A stretch of 54,236 bases of DNA from Bacillus sp. AFS015802 (GCF_002561455.1 NZ_NTUP01000015.1:65578-119813); one strand, 5' to 3'; counted from the first letter of the stretch, positions 15,443 to 24,535 are shown. Translations and numbers: made by a program. The notes: generated from the sequence alone by a model not told the origin.

Positions 15443-16362
15443 GATGATCCCTCCGTTTCTTCCCAGTAGCGTCTGGCAGCACATAACTCTTTTTCGTAAT
15501 AGGTTCCTTTCAAGGAGAGAATTTCAATCGATTTCCCGGTATTCGGGGAATGAATCATCTTTCCGTCCCCATAATAGATGGCAACGTGATGAATGCTTCC
15601 TTTTCCCTCTTCGTACGCAAAGAATAAAAGGTCACCGGGCATTACGTGATCCAAGGGGATCTCTTTCCCTTTTTTTGCCTGGTCATTTGCATCACGGGGA
15701 ATCAAGTAACCATTTGTTTTACACATGGTGTAGCTGAATCCTGAGCAATCAAACCCATAGCTTGACATCCCTCCCCATAAATATGGAAGACCAAGAAATG
15801 TTTCCCCTGAAGTGACAATGTCTTGTCCACTTCCCATTTGATCGTTGATGTTTGCTTTTGAAATGATGATATCGCTTTGTTTTAAGTATCTTCTGCCCGT
15901 CGGAGCGTTCACTTCTACCAACTCATCAAGCTCTTTCACAATCGGTAAAACGGTTTGAAAACTGAGTTCTAATTCGGTTTCATTCTGATCGTTGATTAAG
16001 TTCGTGAATGGACTTACCACAATGGCATACGTTTCAGAAGGAGGTACCTCTCCTGTTGAAAGCTGAGCGCTCGGGATCCAACCAGGGTATCCGCGATCGT
16101 CTTTAGATGAGGGCTGATCAGGAATGATGACATGGGACCACCCGTTTTTCTCTTCCATCACGAACACTTCCTGACCGAATAAGGCCTGAGATTGGATTCG
16201 GTTCTCATCACAAAGAGCCAAGCGTGTTTCATATGTTAAGGAATCTAACCATTTAGTGATACGAACCGGATTGGTAAGTGCTGGTCTATCCATCTCACGT
16301 GCAGAATCCCCATTGGTCCATACAGTTGCTACAGGTACGGCTATCAGCGCTTTAGTCGTCAT
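15439..16362 (-). CDS. ykfC: Gamma-D-glutamyl-L-diamino acid endopeptidase, NlpC/P60 family
   Basis: This 307-residue enzyme cuts L-Ala-gamma-D-Glu-diaminopimelate between D-Glu and the diamino acid. Two bacterial SH3-like domains precede the C-terminal NlpC/P60 domain (from about residue 175), which contains the catalytic Cys in YGFDCSGFSY and the His in SIHHVAIYYGDG. It has no signal peptide, which fits action on imported peptides in the cytoplasm. I chose the ATG at 16362 because AGGGGGAA lies just upstream; an in-frame ATG at 16383 would overlap ykfB by four bases but lacks a site of that strength. It acts between ykfA/ykfB in the recycling pathway. Confidence 0.9.
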   Translation of the reverse strand: MTTKALIAVPVATVWTNGDSAREMDRPALTNPVRITKWLDSLTYETRLALCDENRIQSQALFGQEVFVMEEKNGWSHVIIPDQPSSKDDRGYPGWIPSAQLSTGEVPPSETYAIVVSPFTNLINDQNETELELSFQTVLPIVKELDELVEVNAPTGRRYLKQSDIIISKANINDQMGSGQDIVTSGETFLGLPYLWGGMSSYGFDCSGFSYTMCKTNGYLIPRDANDQAKKGKEIPLDHVMPGDLLFFAYEEGKGSIHHVAIYYGDGKMIHSPNTGKSIEILSLKGTYYEKELCAARRYWEETEGSS

Positions 16363-16379
16363 TTGAATTCCCCCTATAT

Positions 16380-17459
16380 TCATACTAATACTCTCGCTAT
16401 TCCCAAACCCGGTTCGCTCGGCATGGTTATCTTTCGACCGTTATATCTTATGCCTCCCACTACAATATCTTGAGCCAGCATGAGCGGAGCATCGAAATCA
16501 AACCGGGTAATATTTTTCCTGCTTGCAGCAAAATGGGCTGCGGCCGTTATTCCCAGTCGGGTTTCAATCATGCTTCCCACCATACATTCAACCCCGCACA
16601 CTTCAGCAAGATCATTTATTTTCTGAGCATGGTAAATCCCGCCTGCTTTCATAAGTTTAATGTTGATAAGATCTGCACTCCTGGTTTTTAATACTGCAAA
16701 GGCTTGATGCGGAGTGAAAACACTCTCATCTGCCATGATTAAGGTATCAACCCCATCCGTGACTCGTTTCAACCCCTCAATGTCATGGGCAGGTACCGGC
16801 TGCTCGATTAATTCAATATTCAGGTCAAGATCCTCCATTTTTCGAATTGCTTTAACAGCCGCTTTCGATTCCCATCCCTGATTGGCATCCAAACGTATTT
16901 TGATCGTATATCCAATCCGTTTACGGATTTCTTGGATTCTCTTAATATCAGTTTCGATTTCATCTTTTCCGACCTTCACCTTCAGCACGTCAAAGCCTTT
17001 TTTTACATATGCTGCTGCATCCTCACCCATTTCCGTCGCGCTGTTCACACTCACAGTGTAATCCGTCTCAAGCTCCTTACGATACCCCCCAAGATACTGA
17101 TAAAGTGGCAAATCACTTTGTTGGGCCAAACAGTCGTATATCGCCATATCTACTGCCGCTTTCGCGCTTGAATTCCGGACTAGCAAAGAATGCAGTTGTT
17201 GGAACAGATATTCATAGTTTAGAAGATTTTGGCCAACCAGTGCTGGTTTGATCACTTCCTGGATGCTATATTCAATGCTGGATAAACTATCCCCTGTTAT
17301 CACCACAGTCGGTGGCGCCTCCCCCCAGCCGACGATACCATTGTCACATGTCAGTTTCACAACGATGGCTTCTGCTACTTCAACAGTACGTAAAGCAGTC
17401 TTAAAAGGGGTATGTAAAGGGACTGCCGTCCTGAAAGTTTCAAGTTGATGGATCTTCAA
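16380..17459 (-). CDS. ykfB: L-Ala-D/L-Glu epimerase
   Basis: This 359-residue enolase-superfamily enzyme epimerises L-Ala-D-Glu to L-Ala-L-Glu, making the murein dipeptide usable by ordinary peptidases. It has the capping domain followed by a TIM barrel. Catalytic and metal motifs are visible: KVKVG for the first Lys, DANQGW and IEQPVP for metal ligands, MADES, and INIKLMKAGG for the opposing Lys. It overlaps ykfA by four bases (ATGA), a sign of coupling. Length and order match the B. subtilis gene. Confidence 0.94.
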   Translation of the reverse strand: MKIHQLETFRTAVPLHTPFKTALRTVEVAEAIVVKLTCDNGIVGWGEAPPTVVITGDSLSSIEYSIQEVIKPALVGQNLLNYEYLFQQLHSLLVRNSSAKAAVDMAIYDCLAQQSDLPLYQYLGGYRKELETDYTVSVNSATEMGEDAAAYVKKGFDVLKVKVGKDEIETDIKRIQEIRKRIGYTIKIRLDANQGWESKAAVKAIRKMEDLDLNIELIEQPVPAHDIEGLKRVTDGVDTLIMADESVFTPHQAFAVLKTRSADLINIKLMKAGGIYHAQKINDLAEVCGVECMVGSMIETRLGITAAAHFAASRKNITRFDFDAPLMLAQDIVVGGIRYNGRKITMPSEPGLGIARVLV

Positions 17460-18391
17460 TCTTTCTCACCCTCACTAATGCCTGATTCGATCTTTAACGT
17501 TTGATCAAGCGTATTCATTGTTCCTATACTGCCCACCGGAATGGCGATACTCGGGGAAGAGTGCCCGATTTTAAACCCTTTCATGACAGGCTTTCCTGCA
17601 CTCTTGATATGTTCTGTCAGCACCTCATCGAGAGTCAGGGAGCGTTCTCTTTTCTTAGGCTCGCAGTTTTTAAAATCACCAATGATGATTCCTGAAGCTT
17701 CGGTGAATTTATTAGCCATTTTCAATTGATTCACCATTCGATCAACTTGATAAGGCTCTTCATCAATATCCTCAATGAAAAGGAGCTTCCCTTCCGTATT
17801 CACTTCATAGGGTGTTCCCAAAGTGCTGACCAGAAGGGTGAGGTTCCCGCCGATCATGGGTCCGCTTGCTGCGCCTTCCACTAGCACCTCCAGCTGGGGT
17901 TTATCATACGTATAGTCAAAATCTTCCGTTTGAAACAGTTGTCGAAACGATTCCTTTGATGCTTCATGAACATCATCCAGTCCGATATCTGAACTTAACA
18001 TCGGACCGTGGAAGGTTACGAGACCGGTCTGTTGATGGATAGCGGTATGTAAAAAGGTAATGTCACTATACCCCCAAAAAATCTTCGGATTATTCCGGAT
18101 GAGGTCGAAATCCAATTTGGAAACAATGCGTCCTGTTCCAAAACCTCCACATGCACAAAAAATAGCTTTTATGTTCCGGTCCCCAAACATCTCATGGATA
18201 TCTTCTGCCCGTTCTTTGTCCTCACCTGCCAAGTAGCCATATTTCTTATGTACCGATTTCCCGGTCTTTACATTCAATCCTAACTCCTCAAGGAAGCGTA
18301 TCCCTTTTTGTAAGGGTTCAGTTTTTGGAGGGCTTGCAGGTGCTATGACTCCAACAGTATCCCCTTTTTTAAGTTTAGAAGGTTTTATCAT
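17456..18391 (-). CDS. ykfA: Murein peptide LD-carboxypeptidase, S66 family
   Basis: This protein of about 311 residues is an LD-carboxypeptidase A family enzyme that removes terminal D-amino acids from cytoplasmic murein tetrapeptides. The nucleophilic Ser is in FWGYSDITFLH and the partner Glu and His in LLFIEDIDEEPYQ and GFKIGHSSPS. The start is uncertain: ATG 18391 has AAAGGGG upstream and matches where the conserved family sequence begins (IKPSKLKKGDTVGVIAP), whereas ATG 18478 would add 29 unrelated residues and has no ribosome site. This leaves about 90 bases after dppE. Confidence 0.9.
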   Translation of the reverse strand: MIKPSKLKKGDTVGVIAPASPPKTEPLQKGIRFLEELGLNVKTGKSVHKKYGYLAGEDKERAEDIHEMFGDRNIKAIFCACGGFGTGRIVSKLDFDLIRNNPKIFWGYSDITFLHTAIHQQTGLVTFHGPMLSSDIGLDDVHEASKESFRQLFQTEDFDYTYDKPQLEVLVEGAASGPMIGGNLTLLVSTLGTPYEVNTEGKLLFIEDIDEEPYQVDRMVNQLKMANKFTEASGIIIGDFKNCEPKKRERSLTLDEVLTEHIKSAGKPVMKGFKIGHSSPSIAIPVGSIGTMNTLDQTLKIESGISEGEKD

Positions 18392-18482
18392 ACATTCCGG
18401 ACCCCTTTCGTAGAAAAAGAGGGAGCGGACAATAGGCCCAAAATGCACCTTACTTGTCCCTCCACTCATCCTTTTCATTTCC

Positions 18483-20108
18483 CTATTTTTTTTCAGCCCA
18501 TTTCAGCTCCATGTATCCGACCGGATGGCGGACGATACCTGTCACATCCTCATTTTGCAGGTACACATGATTATAGAAGTGAATCGGAATGATCGGCATT
18601 TCATCCATCAAAATCTTTTCTGCTTCATACATCATGTCAAAACGTTTCGCCTCATCCGCTTCATTCATCGCTTGTTTGATCAGGCTGTCATACTTTTCGT
18701 TACTCCAGCCAGTACGGTTCATGGAGTGCCCTGTTTGGAAATTCTCCAGGAAGTTGATTGGATCTGCGTAGTCCGCTAAGAATGAACTGCGGGATAGTTG
18801 GAACTTCAACGCTTTTTGTTCATCCTGGAATACGTTCCATTCCATATTGGCTAATGAAACATCCACATCCAGGTTTTCTTTGAACATTTGCTGCAATGCT
18901 TCGGCAATTTTTTGATGAGTATCACTCGTGCTGTATGTTAAAGTGACTTCCGGAAGTTTGTCGTAACCCTCTTCTTCCATCCCTTTTTTCAGTAAAGCCT
19001 TTGCTTCTTCCACATCTGTTTTTACCAAGTCTCCGTTTGCTTCACGGAAGTCTTTACCTGAAGGGTCCTTAAAGCCTTTAGAAACGAATCCGTAAGCAGC
19101 TTTTTCTTTGTTCTTTGTCACAAAGTCAACCATTTGCTGTTGATCGACTGCCATGGCGAATGCTTTCCGGATGTTCTGATTTTGGAAAGGCTCTTTTTCT
19201 AAATTGAAACGATAGAAATACGTTCCGGCTTGGTCTTCAACATTCACTTTTCCTTCTTCAAATAACTGTTTACTTAAATCCGCAGGTACATCAGCTGTAT
19301 CCAATTCACCCGTTTTGTATAATTGATAATCCGTATTGGTATCGTTCACCATCGCCCAGTGGATCTTGTCTAATTTCACCGAGTCTTTATCCCAATATTG
19401 ATCATTCTTTTCCATCACGAAATGACTGTCATGTTCCCATTCCGTCAACTTGAAAGGCCCATTAGCCACGAAGCTGTCAGCTTCTGCAAACCATTCAGGG
19501 TTTTCAGTAGCAACCTTTTCATTGATCGGGAAAAATGCTGGATTGGCGATGACGCTCAAGAAATAGGCTTGTGGACTTGTCAGTGTGACTTCGAATGTCT
19601 TCTCATCCTTAGCCGCCACTTTCACGTCGTCAGCTGAACCTTTTCCAGTGTTGAATGCCTCTCCCCCTTCAATAAAGTATCCCAGGAAAGCAGCCGGTGA
19701 GCCTGTTTCCGGGTTTAATAGGCGTTTCCATGCAAATACGAAATCTCCGGCTGTGACATCATCACCATTTGACCATTTGGCATTGTCCCTGATGTGGAAG
19801 GTATAGACTTTGCCATCTTCTGAGACATCCCACTTTTCCGCCATGGCTGCTTCTGGTTCGTGACTGGCATTTAAACGGGTCATCCCTTCCATTAAGTTGT
19901 TCAATGCCGTCCAGGAGTAAGAATCAAAGCCGATAGGTGGGTCAAAGGACGTTGGTTCAGCTCCATTATTCAAGTGGAGGACCTTCCCTGCATTTTCTTT
20001 CTTACTGTCTCCGCTGCTTGACTCACTGCCTGCATCCTTTGTGGCCGTACAAGCTGCCAGCATGAACAGAAGCATTCCTACTAGAAAGACTGATAATACC
20101 TTTTTCAT
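18483..20108 (-). CDS. dppE: Peptide-binding lipoprotein (SBP family 5)
   Basis: This 541-residue extracellular lipoprotein captures peptides for the DppBC permease. The signal peptide ends in the lipobox LAAC, so Cys20 is the anchor. The mature protein has the OppA/DppA family 5 fold, with the conserved LNNGAEPTSFDPPIGFDS at its start and AKWSNGDDVTAGDFVFAWKR typical of the family. Given the operon it probably binds murein tripeptide or dipeptide. It lies 42 bases after dppD, across a strong intercistronic hairpin (20143-20173) that may raise its level relative to the permease genes. Confidence 0.92.
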   Translation of the reverse strand: MKKVLSVFLVGMLLFMLAACTATKDAGSESSSGDSKKENAGKVLHLNNGAEPTSFDPPIGFDSYSWTALNNLMEGMTRLNASHEPEAAMAEKWDVSEDGKVYTFHIRDNAKWSNGDDVTAGDFVFAWKRLLNPETGSPAAFLGYFIEGGEAFNTGKGSADDVKVAAKDEKTFEVTLTSPQAYFLSVIANPAFFPINEKVATENPEWFAEADSFVANGPFKLTEWEHDSHFVMEKNDQYWDKDSVKLDKIHWAMVNDTNTDYQLYKTGELDTADVPADLSKQLFEEGKVNVEDQAGTYFYRFNLEKEPFQNQNIRKAFAMAVDQQQMVDFVTKNKEKAAYGFVSKGFKDPSGKDFREANGDLVKTDVEEAKALLKKGMEEEGYDKLPEVTLTYSTSDTHQKIAEALQQMFKENLDVDVSLANMEWNVFQDEQKALKFQLSRSSFLADYADPINFLENFQTGHSMNRTGWSNEKYDSLIKQAMNEADEAKRFDMMYEAEKILMDEMPIIPIHFYNHVYLQNEDVTGIVRHPVGYMELKWAEKK

Positions 20109-20142
20109 GATTTTCCCCCTCTTATCCTATTTATCTATCAAA

Positions 20143-20173
20143 CGATCAGTTTAGCGAATGGTTAAACTGATCG
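20143..20173 (-). other. Intercistronic hairpin between dppD and dppE
   Basis: A perfect 11-bp inverted repeat, CGATCAGTTTA (20143-20153) and TAAACTGATCG (20163-20173), begins inside the end of dppD and lies before dppE. It has no T run. Hairpins in this position upstream of binding-protein genes often block RNA decay or cause partial termination. Confidence 0.6.
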
Positions 20174-21161
20174 ATGAAAGCAAGTCTTTGGCCCGTTTAT
20201 CCTGAAGCCAGCAGTCGACATGATGTTCCTCCGATAATTGCGTCTTCCCGGGATAGACACGGTCGCATACTTCCATCGCCTTATCACATCGTGGAACGAA
20301 CGGGCATCCAACGGGTGGAGAAAACAGATCGGGTGGTGAACCAGGAATGGGTACCAGGTCTTCCCCGTCAAGATCAAGCCTTGGGACTGACTTCAACAGT
20401 CCCTGAGTATAGGGGTGTTGGGCATGATAAAAGATCTCCCTCCTGTTCCCTTCCTCTACTATTTTTCCGGCATACATAACGGCTATTCGATCAGCCACTT
20501 GAGCGACGACGCCTAAATCATGTGTGATTAATATAATGGAGACGCCAGTCTTCTTCTGGATTTCTTTAAACAATTCCAGTATTTGAGCCTGTATGGTAAC
20601 ATCCAGGGCCGTTGTCGGCTCATCGGCAATCAAAACATCCGGTTCGCATACGAGAGACATGGCAATCACGATCCGCTGTCGCATTCCCCCACTGAATTGA
20701 TGAGGGTACTGCTTTAACCTTTCTTCAGGATTGGGAATGCTGACCAGTTTCAACATGTCGATCGCTTTTTGTTTGGCCAGTTTCTTGGAAATATCGTTAT
20801 GCTGCAAAATCCCCTCCATGATTTGTTCGCCTATGGTCAGTGTAGGATTGAGTGCCGTCATGGGATCCTGAAAGATCATGGAAATATCGGATCCGCGTAC
20901 TTTTCTCATTTGAGGTTCTGATAACCTTATTAAATCTTTCCCTTTAAACAGGATCCTCCCACCGGTCACCTTTCCCGGTGGGTTTGGAATCAGTCTCATG
21001 ATGCTCTGTGAAGTGACGCTCTTCCCGCACCCTGACTCCCCTACAATCGCCAGGGTCTCCCCTTTACGTAAATCAAAGCTTACACCCCTGACAGCCTTGA
21101 CTTCACCGCCATATGTCGTAAAGGAGACATGGAGATCTTGTACGGATAATACTTTGCTCAT
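20151..21161 (-). CDS. dppD: Dipeptide ABC transporter ATP-binding protein
   Basis: This 336-residue ATPase belongs to the OppD/DppD class. Walker A is GESGCGKS, the signature FSGGMRQRIVIAMSL, Walker B DVLIADEPTTALD and the switch His follows in LITHDLG. The peptide-importer Cys cluster (GCPFVPRCDKAMEVC) is at the C-terminus. The ATG at 21161 follows AAGGAGGT and is five bases after dppC; a much longer in-frame extension upstream overlaps dppC and is rejected. It works with DppBC and probably YkfD. Confidence 0.93.
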   Translation of the reverse strand: MSKVLSVQDLHVSFTTYGGEVKAVRGVSFDLRKGETLAIVGESGCGKSVTSQSIMRLIPNPPGKVTGGRILFKGKDLIRLSEPQMRKVRGSDISMIFQDPMTALNPTLTIGEQIMEGILQHNDISKKLAKQKAIDMLKLVSIPNPEERLKQYPHQFSGGMRQRIVIAMSLVCEPDVLIADEPTTALDVTIQAQILELFKEIQKKTGVSIILITHDLGVVAQVADRIAVMYAGKIVEEGNRREIFYHAQHPYTQGLLKSVPRLDLDGEDLVPIPGSPPDLFSPPVGCPFVPRCDKAMEVCDRVYPGKTQLSEEHHVDCWLQDKRAKDLLSSISLTIR

Positions 21162-21166
21162 GATGA

Positions 21167-22120
21167 TTACCTCCTTAGTTTCGGATCTAGTGCATCCTGT
21201 AATCCGTCTCCCAGCACATTGAATGAAAACATGGTCAATGAAATAAATAATGCAGGGAAGAATAAGCGCCACCAGTACCCTGATAGAATCGTAGATAAAC
21301 CGTCATTTGCCATCACACCCCAGCTTGCATATGGAGCCTGGATTCCAAGTCCCAGGAAGCTTAAGAAAGCTTCCGCAAAGATGGCACTTGGGACGGTCAG
21401 TGTCATCTGTACGATTATCGGGCCCATTGTATTGGGAAGCAGATTCTTACGAATGATCCGGGCTGTTTTCGTCCCGAATGTTTTAGAAGCTAAAATAAAT
21501 TCATAGTTTTTAATCTGGAGAACCTGCCCCCGGACTATCCGCGCCATGCCGATCCAGCCTGTGACCGTCAAGGCAACGATGATGGTTAGGAGGCCCGGTC
21601 CCATGACGACCATCAATAGAATGACGACAAGCAGGTAAGGTAACCCGTATAATATTTCCACAATGCGCATCATGACATGATCCGTTTTACCACCTTTATA
21701 ACCTGCAATGCCACCATATAGAATCCCTATCACAAAATCGATAAGCGCTGCCATGAAACCAACAAACAGGGAAATCCGTGCACCATACCAGGTTCGGGTA
21801 AATACATCTCTCCCCATATCATCAGTACCAAACCAGTGCTCACCCGAAGGAGGCAGGTTCTGATTAGAAAGTGTCTGTTTCGTAACGTCATGGGGTGAAA
21901 TAATCGGTCCAATGACGGCCATGACAATCAATCCAGTCAAGAAAACTAACCCGAGCATAGCCAGTTTATTCTTCAGAAGACGCTTCCAGGCATCCTGCCA
22001 ATAGGAAAGACTCGGTCTGACCACCGCTTCAGCATCCTCTTTATTCCTCTTCTTAGGTGTGAACCATTCGTCCTTAACGTCAGGAGTGACAAGTGGTTCT
22101 TGTTGTTTTGGGATCCCCAT
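21167..22120 (-). CDS. dppC: Dipeptide ABC transporter permease
   Basis: This 317-residue inner membrane permease is of the OppC/DppC type. After a soluble N-terminal region it has about six transmembrane helices. The coupling-helix (EAA) region contains KTFGTKTARIIRKNLLPNTMGPI, which contacts the ATPases. Its ATG overlaps the stop codon of dppB by one base (TAATG), with GGAGG upstream, so translation is coupled. It forms the import channel with DppB. Confidence 0.93.
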   Translation of the reverse strand: MGIPKQQEPLVTPDVKDEWFTPKKRNKEDAEAVVRPSLSYWQDAWKRLLKNKLAMLGLVFLTGLIVMAVIGPIISPHDVTKQTLSNQNLPPSGEHWFGTDDMGRDVFTRTWYGARISLFVGFMAALIDFVIGILYGGIAGYKGGKTDHVMMRIVEILYGLPYLLVVILLMVVMGPGLLTIIVALTVTGWIGMARIVRGQVLQIKNYEFILASKTFGTKTARIIRKNLLPNTMGPIIVQMTLTVPSAIFAEAFLSFLGLGIQAPYASWGVMANDGLSTILSGYWWRLFFPALFISLTMFSFNVLGDGLQDALDPKLRR

Positions 22121-23052
22121 TATTTCGCCTCCTTTTTATGTAGCTTAATCCGCGGATCAAGGAAACCATATGCCAGATCGACTAAAAACAACATGATAAT
22201 GAGAAATGCACTATAAAAAACGGTGGTCCCCATAATGACTGGATAATCACGTTGATTGATACTCTCCACGAAATACTTCCCCATTCCCGGAATGGCAAAA
22301 ATCTGTTCAATGACAAAAGTCCCCGTCAAAATCCCTGCAGCCAGTGTCCCGAGGACGGTTACAACCGGGAGCAAGGCATTTCTTAAAGCATGTTTCACCA
22401 CAATCTTCACTGGTGACAATCCTTTAGCACGTGCGGTCCGTATATAATCCTGTGTCAACACTTCCAACATACTTGAGCGTGTGAGACGGGCTATGATCGC
22501 CATCGGCCCGGTAGCCAAAGCAAGAGTCGGCAGAATCATATGGCGCCAGCTCGTCCAAGTGGCAACGGGCAGGATCTCCCAATTCACAGCCACTTGTTGA
22601 ATCAGCAATGTCGCCATGACGAAGTTTGGAATCGAAATTCCAAGTACGGCAAACGTCATTGCCATATAGTCGATGATTCCATTGTGTCTCAGGGCTGCCA
22701 TCACCCCTAAGAGAATCCCGGACAGAACAGCAATCAGGAGGGTGATCATCCCTAATTCAAAGGAAATTGGAAACCCCCTGCCCAACAGATCATTCACGGT
22801 CTGTGACGGCTGGGTAATGGAAGGACCGAAATCCAGAGAAACAAGAGATTTTAAGTATAGAAAGTATTGCACCATTATTGGCTCATTTAAGTGATAGTGG
22901 GCTTCTAGATTTTGCTGGACCATCTCACTTGTGTTTCTTTCTTCGTTAAACGGTGAGCCCGGGATTGCATGCATCAGGAAGAACGTTAACGTCACGATCA
23001 GCCATAGGGTAATGACCATGGCCAATAGTCGCTTCAACAAATATGTACTCAT
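22120..23052 (-). CDS. dppB: Dipeptide ABC transporter permease
   Basis: This 310-residue permease of the OppB/DppB type has an N-terminal helix, then a large loop with the family pattern IPGSPFNEE, and five further membrane helices. RTARAKGLSPVKIVVKHALRNALLPV is the EAA-type coupling loop. Most of its length closely matches the B. subtilis DppB pattern known to me. The ATG at 23052 fits the family start; a GTG three codons earlier is possible. It lies 14 bases after dppA. Confidence 0.93.
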   Translation of the reverse strand: MSTYLLKRLLAMVITLWLIVTLTFFLMHAIPGSPFNEERNTSEMVQQNLEAHYHLNEPIMVQYFLYLKSLVSLDFGPSITQPSQTVNDLLGRGFPISFELGMITLLIAVLSGILLGVMAALRHNGIIDYMAMTFAVLGISIPNFVMATLLIQQVAVNWEILPVATWTSWRHMILPTLALATGPMAIIARLTRSSMLEVLTQDYIRTARAKGLSPVKIVVKHALRNALLPVVTVLGTLAAGILTGTFVIEQIFAIPGMGKYFVESINQRDYPVIMGTTVFYSAFLIIMLFLVDLAYGFLDPRIKLHKKEAK

Positions 23053-23066
23053 TTTTCTCACACTTT

Positions 23067-23891
23067 CTAACAGAATGTTGTTCTCATCGCGAGTTCAGTC
23101 ATGACAAGCATAGCCCTGTAGGCTTCAAGAATATCTTTTGCTTCAAAACGCACAGTGGTGGTGCCTGATTCAAGAATCGTTCCCGGCATGAGACTTGCCC
23201 ACTCAGCCTGTCCGTAATTTGCGAACTCGATGCGCAAAACTGGATGATCAGGAGGAGTGAGAGGTTTCACGTTTTTCTGATTATGTATCGCTTCTTGCGT
23301 TTTCTTCTTTAATAACAAAGCCGATTTCTTCGGGGTAAGACTTTTGGCTACGGACCGTGAAATCGTTTCTTTCACGACTGCGGTCGTTACATTCGGGATC
23401 AACGCTTCAGCCTCAAGTGCAGCCTGGTCGTCCCCTGCCACCATTAAAACAGGAACGCCGTAGTATCCTGCAACATAGGCATTAAAGCCGAGTTCACCAA
23501 CGGCCACCTCATTGATGTACATGTTTCGCACTCCGAAGATCATAGAATGGGACATCACTCCCTTCACAGATGCCCTGGCATGATAACCCACAAAAAAAGC
23601 CCCATCAAACGTCCCATCCAGTCCTTGAACCATAGAATATGGTTTCACTCCACCAGATATCAGCTTCGTTTCAGGGTGCAGCTTCTCTATTAACAGATTG
23701 TTCATTTGGGAATGGCTATCATTCACAAGTACCTCCCTGCAGCCTGACTCAAAGGCAGCAGTCACAACGGCATTTGCCTCATCGGTCATAATGATTCTCC
23801 CACGCTCATAATTATGCTTATTCGATGACACATGTGTATGATCAACAAGGCCCGTAATCCCCTCCATGTCAACCGACATATAAACGTTCAT
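23067..23891 (-). CDS. dppA: D-aminopeptidase DppA
   Basis: This 274-residue enzyme, exactly the length of the B. subtilis DppA, releases N-terminal D-amino acids such as D-Ala from short peptides. The zinc and catalytic residues known from that structure are at the same numbers: Asp8 and Glu10 (SVDMEG), His60 (VNDSH), His104 (GYHA), His115 (MSH) and Glu133. It is the first gene of the ten-gene operon, with a near-ideal site AGAGGAGG before the ATG. Promoter and CodY-like box lie directly upstream, so expression should rise when branched-chain amino acids and GTP fall. Confidence 0.96.
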   Translation of the reverse strand: MNVYMSVDMEGITGLVDHTHVSSNKHNYERGRIIMTDEANAVVTAAFESGCREVLVNDSHSQMNNLLIEKLHPETKLISGGVKPYSMVQGLDGTFDGAFFVGYHARASVKGVMSHSMIFGVRNMYINEVAVGELGFNAYVAGYYGVPVLMVAGDDQAALEAEALIPNVTTAVVKETISRSVAKSLTPKKSALLLKKKTQEAIHNQKNVKPLTPPDHPVLRIEFANYGQAEWASLMPGTILESGTTTVRFEAKDILEAYRAMLVMTELAMRTTFC

Positions 23892-23926
23892 AAAATGGAT
23901 CCTCCTCTCTAGATGAAATTTTATTA

Positions 23927-23941
23927 AATTTTCTTAATATT
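23927..23941 (-). promoter_or_regulatory. CodY-like box at the dpp promoter
   Basis: AATTTTCTTAATATT matches the CodY consensus AATTTTCWGAAAATT at 13 of 15 positions. It covers the -10 edge and start point of the dpp promoter, where binding would repress. The B. subtilis dpp operon is a known CodY target. Confidence 0.65.
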
Positions 23942-23967
23942 ATAATTTTTAATTCGCCTAATTACAA
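23939..23967 (-). promoter_or_regulatory. Sigma-A promoter of the dpp-ykf operon
   Basis: On the minus strand TTGTAA (23967-23962) and a perfect TATAAT (23944-23939) are separated by 17 bases. The start point should lie near 23932, inside the CodY-like box. Confidence 0.75.
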
Positions 23968-23984
23968 CAATTTTTTGAATAAAA

Positions 23985-23998
23985 AGGAATATATTCCT
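23985..23998. promoter_or_regulatory. Perfect 14-bp palindrome upstream of the dpp promoter
   Basis: AGGAATATATTCCT is a perfect palindrome 18 bases upstream of the -35 element. It could be an operator for a second regulator of the operon. The 24000-24136 stretch beside it shows no gene. Confidence 0.35.
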
Positions 23999-24136
23999 AT
24001 TTTCATAGAATGGGGAATATTGACCTATATTTGATGTTTTCATGTGGATTTTTCTCCTGCAGGAAGGAAAAATAGTATAGTGGAATGATCGACTATCGAT
24101 CAAAACTCAAAGTGCGGGGTGATTTCATAATAGAAA

Positions 24137-24166
24137 AAGACCCGGAGAAATTCATCTCCGGGTCTT
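24137..24166 (-). terminator. Terminator of the 59-residue gene
   Basis: A perfect 12-bp stem pairs AAGACCCGGAGA (24137-24148) with TCTCCGGGTCTT (24155-24166). A T run follows on the minus strand. Confidence 0.85.
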
Positions 24167-24184
24167 AAACTTGGTACATGTATA

Positions 24185-24364
24185 TTAGCTTATTTTATTC
24201 AAAAGTTTTTCTGAGTGCTGAGAGCCCATCTCTGCCACTAAATCAAGTAATTCTGCTTTCGTTGTCTCATCTAGGCCTTTATAAATAAGGAAAGCTTGTG
24301 TTGCATCAGAAGTAATTAACTTTCTGTATAACTTTGAGATCCTTTTACTCCTGTGGGTGTCCAT
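24185..24364 (-). CDS. 59-residue helical protein in its own transcription unit
   Basis: This short gene encodes 59 residues, basic at the start (MDTHRSKRISKLYRKLI) and then amphipathic helical, with ATQAFLIYKGLDETTKAELL in the middle. It has no membrane segment or Cys. Every element of a gene is present: a sigma-A promoter at 24394-24423, GAGGAGGA four bases before the ATG, and a strong terminator 18 bases after the stop. I do not recognise the family. The helical pattern could suit protein binding, for example an anti-activator or adaptor. Confidence 0.75.
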   Translation of the reverse strand: MDTHRSKRISKLYRKLITSDATQAFLIYKGLDETTKAELLDLVAEMGSQHSEKLLNKIS

Positions 24365-24393
24365 TAGATCCTCCTCTATAAATCCTTTCTGTT

Positions 24394-24423
24394 ATTATAA
24401 TAAATATAGGCTTGTTTTTTCAA
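24394..24423 (-). promoter_or_regulatory. Sigma-A promoter of the 59-residue gene
   Basis: On the minus strand TTGAAA (24423-24418) and a perfect TATAAT (24399-24394) are separated by 18 bases, about 30 bases upstream of the start codon. Confidence 0.7.
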
Positions 24424-24535
24424 TATATTCTTTAAAAATTAATTATGTAACAAAAATGAATCAACGATATTACAGGAAAAGTTAGGTCAACCCTGGAGGA
24501 GAAAATAATTTTCTTAGACCTTTACACGTAGGTGA

